Shown here in pieces: positions 55,794 through 64,000 of a DNA stretch of 64,000 nt. Position numbers and translations under genes: made by a program. Within the stretch, counting starts at the first letter, position 1, and each line of letters opens with the position of its first letter. A model generated the notes under the pieces. That model was given only the letters and a program-made list of their open reading frames with translations, had not been told where the DNA came from and made no database searches. The DNA comes from Thinopyrum elongatum (lineage: Eukaryota > Streptophyta > Magnoliopsida > Poales > Poaceae), in contig CM022298.1 of NCBI GenBank assembly GCA_011799875.1, positions 191,230,423 to 191,294,422 on the forward strand, written 5' to 3'.

Positions 55794-56050
55794 GATGTGT
55801 CGCGTCAACTCGTACAACAAGGAGAAGTTTGATTACAACGCCCTCTCCCTCGCCCATGGGCATGGTGGCTTGCAGGACTAGGAGAAGCTTTCGCTACATG
55901 CTCTCCCTCCCGCACGCGGTGGACATGCAGCAGTTCATTCGGTGTTAGATGGCCAGAAGCATACTAGTAGTACTCCACTGTAGTAGTACCATCATTGTTC
56001 AACTTCCCGAAGAGGCGAAGAGCCAAGCGCAACCCGAACGCTCGTGTGGT
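55794..56050 (+). repeat. Dispersed repeat, copy 1
   Basis: Starts GATGTGTCGCGTCAACTCG and contains CCCTCTCCCTCGCCCATG, GGTGGACATGCAGCAG and GAAGAGGCGAAGAGCCAAGC. It abuts the SINA pseudogene. Related copies are 56,354-56,600 (direct) and 38,272-38,560 (inverted). Confidence 0.82.
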
Positions 56051-56353
56051 AGTTTCATGTGTAGGGGAGGTAGTATAGAGACATAGTCTAGGATAGCGTG
56101 TACCGTGCCTCTAAGCTTAAAATCGTTGGAGTCGGCTCCATGCTATGAGGCCGTCTTGAGGCATTTTTTTGATTAAAATAATCTTCTAGCCTTACCTGTC
56201 ATCTTGGTGATTGTAGTTTGCACGCTGATCTGGTCAAGACAGGAATATATATTTTAATTTGTGGTGGGGTAAATGTTAGAGGTTGCAGCAAATATATTGT
56301 ACACTGCGGGTCTTTTAGCCAAGTTTAGAGGCAAGCATGTGGGGCCAGTGCTA
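56051..56353. other. No gene seen
   Basis: AT-rich DNA between two copies of the dispersed repeat. Confidence 0.5.
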
Positions 56354-56600
56354 TGATGTGTCACGTCAACTCGTACAACGAGGAGAAGCTTGATTTTACT
56401 ACTAGTACGCCCTCTCCCTCGCCCATGCGCGCGGTGGCTCGCAGACAAGAACAGGCTTTTGCTTACTACAACAAGCTATCCCTCCCGCATGCGGTGGACG
56501 GACATGCAGCAGGTGATTCGATACTGTAGAAGTAGTAGCATCATTGTTCGTCTTCTCGAAGAGGCAAAGAGCCAAGCGCAACCCAAACGTGGCAGTTGCG
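56354..56600 (+). repeat. Dispersed repeat, copy 2
   Basis: Same landmarks as copy 1 in the same order, about 560 bp further right (GATGTGTCACGTCAACTCG onward). Confidence 0.82.
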
Positions 56601-56734
56601 AATGCTCGCGTGGCAGTCTTTGTGTAGGGGTGGGGCGTGGTGCGGCAGTTTTGTGGCAATTCTTTTCTACTGTTGTTTGCGTCCAATAGGTGCCACCGTC
56701 GGATGCAGATCTTACGGTTATTGTGGCGATTGCT

Positions 56735-56860
56735 AGTGTTGCCATATCATTTATAGCCAACACATATACAACAAGCTTAGCCTCTCATCTTCTCTCTATC
56801 TCTTTCCTCACATTTATTGCATCTGCCTTGGAGCACGCATATAGCCAGGCTCTTGCATGA
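56735..56860. mobile_element. Fragment of a Tourist-like MITE
   Basis: TTGCCATATCATTTATAGCCAAC and CTCTCATCTTCTCTC match the MITE at 57,306-57,590. No complete termini. Confidence 0.45.
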
Positions 56861-56988
56861 GATTAGACTAGCCACAATGGAGAGTAACATACACTGGTAA
56901 CATAGACATATCCCTAGACTATGTTACTATCTTCATAGTGGGTGGTAACGTAAGTGTGGTGTCATGCAAAGCTTCATTTATTAGGTTA

Positions 56989-57302
56989 GACCTCTTCCAA
57001 TGCAAAGGTGGTTACATGAGGTGCTAAGTGCTTTAAATAGTTTAGCAACTCAACACCCCAATGCATAGGTGCTTACCTTGTTGTTGCTAAGCTTATTATA
57101 TTTAATGATTTAGCACCTAAACTCTTTCATGCACTGGTCAGCTTCTTTCATTTAAGTGTTTTTCCTAGGTTCACGTGCTTGGTATTAGTTCTTCCTGGGG
57201 TCACCAAAGTGCTCTCTCTCCTCTTTAATTGTTGTGCCATGTCATTTTCTCGCTTATGTGGCATGCTTAGCACCTGTCCACGGTGGAGCACTGGGAAGGG
57301 AC
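56989..57302. mobile_element. Inner Tourist-like MITE 1
   Basis: 314 bp between TTA copies (56,986-56,988 and 57,303-57,305). The ends GACCTCTTCCAATGCA and TGCACTGGGAAGGGAC-type are inverted with mismatches. Confidence 0.75.
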
Positions 57303-57305
57303 TTA

Positions 57306-57590
57306 GAGCATGGTTAATAATATAGCCGGCTGCTGGCTATAACATGTTGCCATGTCATTTATAGCCAACTTAATAGGCAACACGTATAGTAGTTGGCTAT
57401 GAGAAAGTACTACTTTGTCAACATATGGCCCACCTTCTAGTCTCACAAAGCTTCTTGAAGCTTGTGCTATAGCCGGCTGTAAGTTTACAGCCCGCCTCTC
57501 TTCTCTCTCCTATTCTCTCTCTTCCAACTCAACAATAATATGATATTTAAATCCTTACAGCCCGCTTACATCATCTTACTATACTTGCTC
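57306..57590. mobile_element. Inner Tourist-like MITE 2
   Basis: 285 bp, GAGCATGGTTAATA to TACTTGCTC, flanked by TTA at 57,303-57,305 (shared with MITE 1) and 57,591-57,593. Confidence 0.75.
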
Positions 57591-57631
57591 TTATAGACTC
57601 ATATTGCATTGGGACATGTGATGTTACAGTA

Positions 57632-57943
57632 CTCCCTCCTTTCCGGTTTATAGGGCTTATCTCAATTTTTTTCGTTTTCCCAATTTAAAGGGCTCATCTC
57701 CATCTCATTTTAAGATTTCGAGGCACATTAAATCTTTGCATGCAAGAATTAAAATGGAACACACCAATGCATGTAATGTTCCTACTCATCTAGTGGCCAA
57801 ACATGCATGCACTGCAATTAATCCAAATTAATGCGTCAGTTTAATTTAGGTAGTTTTGTAAAGTACGAGATACATTCCTCCACTCACCATATGCCTTGGT
57901 TGTTGAGATTTCAGATTTGAGCCATAAACCGGAAAGGAGGGAG
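57632..57943. mobile_element. Inner Stowaway-like MITE
   Basis: 312 bp between TA dinucleotides. Termini CTCCCTCCTTTCCGGTTTATA and the complement TATAAACCGGAAAGGAGGGAG-like are near-perfect inverted repeats. Confidence 0.88.
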
Positions 57944-58149
57944 TAACTAGCTAAGTTACTCAAACTACCTCTCTCCTCATTAACTCATTGTCACATAAGC
58001 AAATTTGCTGAGTTGGACTCGATGTTACTGCTGAAGTTACTCCCACTGTGGCTAGTCTTACTTTTTTATGTCTCTCTCCTCCACATAGACAAAATTGCCA
58101 TGTAAGCAGGCTATAAGCCCACTATTCTACTTGCTCTTAATAGTATAGC

Positions 58150-58285
58150 CCTGTAAACCGGAAATGAGGGACTACTCCCTCCGTTCCTAAATATTTGTCT
58201 TTCTAGAGATTTCAACAAGTGACTACACCGTAAATGAGTGCATACGGAGCAAAATGAGTGAATCTACACCATAAATAAATACGTA
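58150..58285. mobile_element. Truncated Stowaway MITEs
   Basis: GTAAACCGGAAATGAGGGA is the end of one Stowaway. CTCCCTCCGTTCCTAAATAT (58,175) starts another of the 46,404 type, which lacks its right terminus. Confidence 0.65.
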
Positions 58286-58307
58286 GTTCTCTCATTTTCC
58301 TCTCTGC

Positions 58308-58530
58308 CTTGGTCGCGGTGCACAATATTGAGTATACTACTACTCACTAGTCTCTTTTTGACACGCATTTACATTGATACGGCTTGAATGCCAACGAGGC
58401 AGAGGGTAGCGGTTCCCGAAACGTTGAATGGTCAATGATGCCTCCGCGTTCAATTAGCATGCAGATGTAAGTAATTGGAGAAGCAGAATGGAGCCAGCAC
58501 GATGTGAATGCAATACAGTTTGGACTCTCA
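58308..58530 (+). promoter_or_regulatory. Promoter region of tandem gene A
   Basis: Shares long stretches with 59,823-60,027 (GGTCGCGGTGCACAATA/T, CATTTACATTGATACGGCTTG, GGAGAAGCAGAATGGAGCCA), so the promoter was duplicated with the gene. Confidence 0.7.
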
Positions 58531-58537
58531 TATAAAT
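58531..58537 (+). promoter_or_regulatory. TATA box of tandem gene A
   Basis: CTCATATAAATGCACC, 105 bp before the ATG. Paralogue B has CTCATATAAAGGCGCC at 60,028, 99 bp before its ATG. Confidence 0.75.
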
Positions 58538-58635
58538 GCACCCCACCACTCCAATCCATCTACTCCTAGTCTCTGCGCAACACTGCCCACTCCAATCCAA
58601 GACCAAGACCAAGTGGCCAGAAGCCACAAGCACCC

Positions 58636-59178
58636 ATGGCGTCGATGGACGCGAGCGGCAGTTGGCTATGCCGGATCGTCCAAGACACCGGCCTGTGTCC
58701 CCGCACCGCGCAGCGTTTCCAGACGGTGCTGCCGACTGCCAGCGTCACAGCCCTCATTGACGCCGGCTTCGTCTCTCGCATGTACCAGATGATGGTCGAC
58801 TCCATCCGCAAGTTCACCGCCGTCAAGAAGCGCGCGGACGACCTTGCCGTACTGGACCAGCCCGCGCGCCCAGGCTCCTCGTTGCCTACCACCCTCATCG
58901 GCCTCCAAGGTGACAAACTCTTTGAAGCACTGGTGGCCCTGCAGCTGCTGGAGGTCGCAACGAAGAATGTGCACCTGGAGGCCGCGCTCACCGCGCGGCG
59001 CCTTGCCATGCAAGAAACCGTTGACCTGCACATCCACGTCAATGAGGAAATCGTCTACATAGGCCACTACAAGGCCAGCGAGGATAGAAAGACGCTGGCC
59101 TTCTTCCAGCGGCTGGAATCTTTGGACGCCATTGTTCAGAAGCACGTCGACCTGGCCATGAAAGCCGCTGCTACTTAG
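58636..59178 (+). CDS. Tandem gene A: unrecognised 180-residue protein
   Basis: Intact intronless ORF in good start context (CCCATGGCG), MASMDASGSWLCRIVQ to VDLAMKAAAT. About 140 of 180 residues match gene B by eye. The longest conserved blocks are SIRKFTAVKKR, LAMQETVDLHIHV, GHYKASED and FFQRLESLDAIVQKHVDLA. No signal peptide, membrane segment or known catalytic motif. It is largely helical in character, soluble, probably cytosolic or nuclear. TATA box 105 bp upstream and a 3' region conserved with B for over 200 bp support a real transcription unit. I do not recognise the family and suggest no function. Confidence 0.8.
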   Translation: MASMDASGSWLCRIVQDTGLCPRTAQRFQTVLPTASVTALIDAGFVSRMYQMMVDSIRKFTAVKKRADDLAVLDQPARPGSSLPTTLIGLQGDKLFEALVALQLLEVATKNVHLEAALTARRLAMQETVDLHIHVNEEIVYIGHYKASEDRKTLAFFQRLESLDAIVQKHVDLAMKAAAT

Positions 59179-59399
59179 CTGCCGTTCGGTGGGCCGGTGC
59201 CCTGAGTCGAGGAGGTGGACATCGTCGATGGATGCATCTTTCTTCTTGCCTCCTGTAACCAGCACTGCATCGCCTCGTGGCCTTGATGTTTTATTAGTGT
59301 ATGGCATTTTTATTCCAGTCGTAAATGACATGTGTGATCCCTTGCTCTTATTTGGCGTTAATTATATGTAGTATCACTGTCTTCGTCCTGGTGTACTAC

Positions 59400-59822
59400 C
59401 TAGGTCCTGGTTTATTAGTCCCTTTTGTAATTTGTGCTAAATTTTGACCAAAGATTTAACTGACAAAATGTTAGTGCATGTCAACAAAAATTATATGATT
59501 TGATTTGTATTTGAACATAGTTTTCAATGATATAATTTTGGTGACATGCATGAACCTTTTGTTAGTCAAATTTATAGTCAAAATTTGGCACAGATTACGA
59601 CGGGGAGCAATAAACCAGGACAAAGGTAGACTAGTCCGTCACCATTGTGTTTTGTGTCTAATTTTTACTTCAGCGACCCAACCTACATGAAGGGAGTACT
59701 GTATATATTGGCATGACAACCAAATTTATATATTCAAAACTGAGCGTTACTACATGTCATGAGTTCAAAACGAGAAAGTGGAACAAGTACAGCATGCATG
59801 TGCCATTCGCGTCACACACCCA
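59400..59822. other. Spacer between the tandem genes
   Basis: AT-rich. Contains an imperfect foldback: AAATTTTGACCAAAGATTTAAC near 59,440 against TTTATAGTCAAAATTTGGC near 59,570. This is possibly a Stowaway-type MITE remnant (CCTAGGTCCTGGTTTATTAG near 59,400, AATAAACCAGGAC near 59,612). No gene. Confidence 0.5.
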
Positions 59823-60027
59823 CATGGTCGCGGTGCACAATGTAGTAAATGACTAGTCTCTTCTTGACCTGCATTTACATTGATACGGCTTGAATGCCAA
59901 GAAGGGAGAGGGTAGCAGTTCCCGAGACGTTGAACGGTCAATGATGCATCCTCAATTAACATGCAGCGGGAATTAATTGGAGAAGCAGAATGGAGCCAGC
60001 ATGAATGCAACACAGTTTGGACTCTCA

Positions 60028-60034
60028 TATAAAG
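60028..60034 (+). promoter_or_regulatory. TATA box of tandem gene B
   Basis: CTCATATAAAGGCGCCCC, 99 bp before the ATG, in a promoter colinear with that of gene A. Confidence 0.75.
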
Positions 60035-60126
60035 GCGCCCCACCACTCCAATCCATCTACTCCTAGTCTCTGCACAACACTGCTCACTCCAATCCAAGAC
60101 CAAGTGACCAGAAGCCACAAGCACCA

Positions 60127-60669
60127 ATGGAGGCGATGGACGCGAGCGGCAGTCGGCTGTGCCAGATCATCCAAGACGCCGGCCTGCGGCCCTGCACCGC
60201 GCAGCGTTTCCAAACAGTGCTGATGACTGACGACGTCGTAGCCCTCGCCGATGCCAGCTTCGCCTCTCGCATGGACGACATGATTGTCCGCTCCATCCGC
60301 AAGTTCACCGCCGTCAAGAAGCGCACGGACGACCTTGCCGTACTGCTCCAGCCCACACGCCCAGGCTCCTCATTGCCTGCCACCCTCATCGGCCTCCATG
60401 GTGATGAATTCTTTCAAGCCCTGGTGGCCCTACAGCTGCCGGAGGTCGCGACAAAGAATGTGCACCTTGAGGCCATGTTCGCCGTGCAGTGCCTCGCCAT
60501 GCAAGAAACCGTCGACCTGCACATCCACGTCTACGAGGAAATCGTCTACCTAGGCCACTACAAGGCCAGCGAGGACAAAAAGATGTTGGCCTTCTTCCAG
60601 CGGCTGGAATCTTTGGACGCCATTGTTCAGAAGCACGTCGACCTGGCCACGAAAGCCACTGCTACTTAG
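60127..60669 (+). CDS. Tandem gene B: paralogue of gene A
   Basis: Intact intronless 180-codon ORF (MEAMDASGSRLCQIIQ to VDLATKATAT) with no gaps relative to A. Differences cluster in residues 28-55 and 115-123, while the C-terminal third is almost unchanged. Gene spacing is 1,491 bp start to start. The duplication covers promoter, ORF and 3' region (about 58,308-59,400 against 59,823-60,905). Both frames being open after visible divergence suggests both were under selection for some time. Function unknown. Confidence 0.8.
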   Translation: MEAMDASGSRLCQIIQDAGLRPCTAQRFQTVLMTDDVVALADASFASRMDDMIVRSIRKFTAVKKRTDDLAVLLQPTRPGSSLPATLIGLHGDEFFQALVALQLPEVATKNVHLEAMFAVQCLAMQETVDLHIHVYEEIVYLGHYKASEDKKMLAFFQRLESLDAIVQKHVDLATKATAT

Positions 60670-60904
60670 CCGCCGTTTGGTGGGATGGCGCCCTAAGTCG
60701 AGGGGGTGGACGTCGTCGATGGATGCATCTTTCTTCTTGCCTCCTGTAACCAGCACTACATCGCCTCGTGGCCTTGATGTTTTATTAGTGTATGTCATTT
60801 TTATTCCAGTCGTAAATGACATGTGTGATCCCTTGCTCTTATTTGGCGTTAATTATATGTAGTATCACTATCTTCATCCTGGTGTACTACCTAGGTCCTG
60901 GTGT

Positions 60905-61857
60905 ACTACCGAGAGGAGGAGGAAGAGGAGGAGTACTGTACATGCTAGAGACTAGACTGTAGCACATTGTTTTTTATGGTCATATCACCACATTGTTTTC
61001 TATGGCCTATCGCCTGCTGGTTCACTAGGCTGCCGTGGTTCGCACTCCTCTGACGTGAGTAGTAGTACTAGTATATACACTATATATATGAAACTGCATG
61101 ATTCTTTGCTCCTTCTTATGTAATACTTCGCCGACATGTGGGAGAGCCAGCATCTGGGTCGACGTGTCATGCACCAGATTAGAGTGGGGAACGGAAGGGA
61201 GGGCATCACCCCGGTCGTAGCGCCAGTAATTAATGACTATAGTGAGTAGTCATATCACAAGACCCCGTCTTTCTAGCAGTAATGCGGCGTCAAATCGCAC
61301 AGCCCTACCTTTCCAGCAGTAAGTTGAATCCGCTACTCCCTCACCCTCCTCGCCTCTCTGTCAAACCGCCTACGCAAAAACTGCCGCGCGTACTGCCCGG
61401 GAAAAGCCCCACCCTCAACTTTTAACTACTCATAGTATAATTTTGTATAGATGAATTGCGCCATCGAGCGGAAAACCAAAAGAAAAAGGTGGTACATGTA
61501 AACAAATACAGTTCAAGCTCTAGCTAGCAATTCAGAATGTAAACCATGCATGTGTTTATATGTATAGGTTACTTCAAAGTATTAAGTCCATTGATGCAAT
61601 GTGGTCAAACTGTACCATCGATTACTCAAAGCCAAAATAGTTCGAGCTTGTTCGTTCTATATAAATACTAGTACTGTATATTTAGTCACCCGTGGGGTTG
61701 TTCAATGAATGGAGGGCCGGGGAGCACAAGTGAACAATACTACTACTAGTAAGTAGGAGTCGTACAGTTAGTCACGTTAAATAGAGAGTTTCTTTTCTTT
61801 AATGCCACGTACACAAATTGAAACGCTTGTTGTGGAGAGAAAAAGATAATCACTCCA
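60905..61857. other. Intergenic
   Basis: Includes AGGAGGA-type purine repeats at 60,910-60,940, and a segment near 61,105-61,175 related in inverted form to 40,476-40,530. Otherwise unassigned. Confidence 0.5.
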
Positions 61858-61870
61858 CTATATATATAGG
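61858..61870 (+). promoter_or_regulatory. TATA box of the right-edge gene
   Basis: CTATATATATAGGC upstream of a leader containing CTAGGGTTGCTCTCTTC. The inverted copy at 28.6 kb has lost the TATA. Confidence 0.6.
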
Positions 61871-61889
61871 CAGGGGCGTGAGCGCTTGC

Positions 61890-63752
61890 TTTACTAGGGT
61901 TGCTCTCTTCATTCTCTCATCCTCTCCAGATCTAAACAAGACAGCGGTAGCGACATTTTCTCTCTGCTCACCGCTGGTCACAGATCCGGCCGGATCCCTT
62001 CGGCCGATGTGTGTAGAGGACTAGGCGCATCGTTCACGCGGTCATCGGCGACGAGGGAGGAAACCCACAGCTTCCGGCGGGCCCCGATCCTCTGCCCGTG
62101 TCGTTCTCTTCGACACAGCGCCGGCTCGGGAGGTCCTCCGACCCTTCTTCCTCCCTGCCGTATTGTGCGCAGATCCGACCTGCTGCCGCCGACATCCCGA
62201 CGACCCTTAGGTATAAGCTCCTTCGAAAGCGGCCTTGCTCTACTGCCCCAGCTCCCCACGTGTCTACATGTGGATCTTTTTCTACTTCCATCAGCTCTTC
62301 CAAAGCCACCTAAATTTTTAGTATTATTGGAGGTAAAGCTACTTCATGCAGTCGAATCTAGGACTTGGTTCAAACAACGAAAAAAGGGGGGAAAGTCGTA
62401 GCATGAATCTAGAACTTGATTCAAAGAGGAAATAACAGGGGGAAAGTAGTAGAGACTGGATACCCAACCGGTCTCTTGGTTGAAAAGGGAAATAAAGGGA
62501 AAGGGCAAGAAAACTGGATAAGGAACATATCTATTATTGGTTGAAAAAAGGATAGAAAGTGGCGGCTGATGGACAAGTCAACAGACTATGTCCAGGATTA
62601 GATTTGCTGCCCTCACATCGTAAAAGGTCTCCAGGATTAGATTTGCTGCCCTCACAGAGTATGAACAAACTCGGCATCACCACTTTATGCCTCCTTGTAG
62701 GTACATTGTGCTGATGCGTCCACTATCGCATGTCCTTACACCAACTTTTTGTTGTTGTTAATGTAAGGGCGCATGTAAAATGAAGCGATCACACTGTTAC
62801 CTTAAGGACATGTCTAACCAGTGTTATTGTTAATCTGATGCCTCTAGTGATATGATGCAATTAAATTGTGTTACAAATGGTACTCCTACTGTTTTCCCCA
62901 GTATGATAAGTAAGTTGCTTCTTTATGCTGCTGAGTGTCCTAGTGTCCCCACTGTCCCATGCCCTTAAACCAACTCTTTAGCTGCTATTGATCTACTGTA
63001 TCTGGTAAACAAGCAATGCCACCATTAAAGTAATCCCATATTAGACGAATGTCATTGTTGATCGTAATGCTTCCGGTAACATGAAGTAATGCTGCCATTT
63101 TAAAATTTCTACTGTCCTTGCATGATTGCCATGAACATAATCAAGATGCTTCTTTTCATTTCGTGTATGTTTTGTATATTGCTATTGACCAGCAACTGTT
63201 TTCTTTCTATCTTTTTGTGCAGATAGGGATATCCATTTCACCTTGTTGCTATTGTGACCTTTTGGTGAACTCCACAAAACACTTTTTTTTGGAATGAGTG
63301 TCTTGTGCAGTTCGACTAAAATGTCACGTGGGCAACATCTCTCAATTTTGGTAGAACTACACAAATGGTGATTGGAGTTCCAAAATCTCCGTCAAACTCT
63401 GCTGGTAATCTCGTGCAACATTTTATTAGCCTTTGCAAGATGAGCCGTCACTGTCACCACAATGGCACTTTATTTTAGTGGAACTGCACAAAAGGATAAG
63501 CAAATTATAGTTGCACCTTACATGAGCAGGACAGCCAACCTTAATGTTGCTCAATTTTAGTGCAACTACTAAAGAAGAAACTGCCAGCTCATGAGAGCAA
63601 CTACTTCTTGCTTGCTGAATGATGCTATCTTTGCTTCATTTCAGGTGAACTACAGAAAAAGTTGCATGAATTGAATCATGGATCTGCAGGTTGACCTCAT
63701 TGAGTCGTGGCGGCGTAGGGGCCCCTCTCGCAGTTATGGTTCCCATGACCGG
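61890..63752 (+). CDS. First exons of an unrecognised gene, partial at right edge
   Basis: Leader exon about 61,890-62,210 with donor GTATAAGC at 62,211. A second exon starts after the acceptor CATTTCAG (63,644) and carries ATG at 63,678, coding 25 residues (MDLQVDLIESWRRRG, then PSRSYGSHDR) up to donor GTATGT at 63,753, phase 0. The remainder lies beyond the window or in unresolved exons. The intron holds imperfect 60-bp repeats (62,345-62,570), a duplicated AGGATTAGATTTGCTGCCCT (62,595 and 62,633) and repeated GAACTNCACAAA motifs. A decayed inverted copy of the promoter, exon and intron lies at 28,620-26,390, so the unit is repetitive and may be a transposon gene. No domain can be called from 25 residues. 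Confidence 0.45.
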
Positions 63753-63995
63753 GTATGTTCCTTTTTGGTTGATTTTGACTCTGCATCCAGCTAGTGATCT
63801 TGTGCTACTGTTTTGGCACTGCTACTGCCACTGATAAAATGAAGTAATAATACATTTAAAATAGAACTACTGTCTTAGCTACCATTTCATTTCCAATGTA
63901 GATAATTTGCAGAAAAAAAGTGATTGAAATGAGTCGACGCTCCTCCTCTCTCACTGGCGGGCGCCATAATTTTAGTTGAACTCCACAAAAAAAGT
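63260..63995. repeat. Interspersed motif ATTTTAGTNGAACTNCACAAA
   Basis: About seven imperfect copies at roughly 63,268, 63,299 (inverted), 63,345, 63,474, 63,552, 63,640 and 63,968. Three more (inverted) lie at 26,935, 27,235 and 27,555 in the related inverted block. Confidence 0.65.
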
Positions 63996-64000
63996 GATTG

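Larger units (their letters stand above)
56866..58057. mobile_element. Tourist-like MITE containing three other MITEs
   Basis: Termini GACTAGCCACAATGG and CCACTGTGGCTAGTC with TTA on both sides (56,863-56,865 and 58,058-58,060). When the three inner elements are ignored, its sequence matches the related copy at 29,124 (for example TTATTAGGTTA...TAGACTCAT). Confidence 0.9.

Noticed and set aside
58666..59331. Minus-strand frame of 221 codons opposite tandem gene A
   Set aside because: The corresponding frame opposite gene B is broken into short pieces, while the sense frame is intact in both copies.
1..64000. tRNA, rRNA or organellar insertions
   Set aside because: I looked for tRNA-like cloverleaf phrases (GGTTCGAATCC type), rRNA and plastid-like stretches and saw none that were convincing; a covariance-model scan would settle it.

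Overview
The window looks like a piece of a large grass genome, most probably Triticeae (wheat, Aegilops or barley type). It is dominated by nested LTR retrotransposons, CACTA DNA transposons and Tourist/Stowaway MITEs, with a few short, GC-rich, mostly intron-poor genes between them. Nothing looks prokaryotic, organellar or viral. Family names are by my own recognition and unverified; coordinates of LTRs, target-site duplications (TSDs) and splice sites were read directly from the sequence.

Layout. 1-20,653: a minus-strand tandem array of Ty1/copia elements that share LTRs (repeat period 5,480 bp; LTRs at 12,057-13,004 and 17,538-18,484). A degenerate but full-length Ty3/gypsy element of Tat type (811-11,151, TSD CCTTC) sits inside the gag-protease region of one unit. 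20,654 to about 24,240: left end of a CACTA element made of short repeats and a roughly 650-bp direct duplication. 24,262-25,970: a three-exon F-box/FBD pseudogene with one in-frame stop. 26,390-28,620: an inverted, decayed copy of the promoter, first exon and intron of the gene at the right edge of the window. 28,990-30,007: MITEs and an LTR scrap. 30,008-37,540: a second gypsy element (TSD ACATG, LTRs 871 bp each) that has lost almost all of pol but carries three blocks of tandem repeats and an antisense ORF resembling a plant B3 domain. 37,541-40,746: MITE, dispersed repeat and a 1.5-kb solo LTR. 40,747-42,366: LTR plus gag of a third gypsy element, cut off by a second CACTA end. 42,367 to about 49,900: CACTA element with a GGCCC-rich repeat array and a multi-exon accessory gene with repeated exons. 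50,511-52,500: four tandem units of about 497 bp.

The right third holds the most gene-like DNA. At 53,147-53,689 (minus) there is an intact ORF with exact ten-residue alanine/arginine repeats, a TATA box and a small upstream ORF. At 54,838-55,793 (minus) lies a SINA-type RING E3 ligase pseudogene with one premature TAG and a 5' end cut by a dispersed repeat. At 58,636-59,178 and 60,127-60,669 (plus) are two intact tandem paralogues of an unrecognised 180-residue protein with duplicated promoters. From about 61,858 to the end there is the promoter, leader exon and first coding exon of an unrecognised gene that continues beyond the window. A set of MITEs nested inside another MITE lies at 56,866-58,057.

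The genes do not form a pathway. The main themes are decay by single nonsense changes in otherwise well preserved genes, repeated antisense transcription units in gypsy 3' regions, and several internally repetitive structures at both protein and DNA level.
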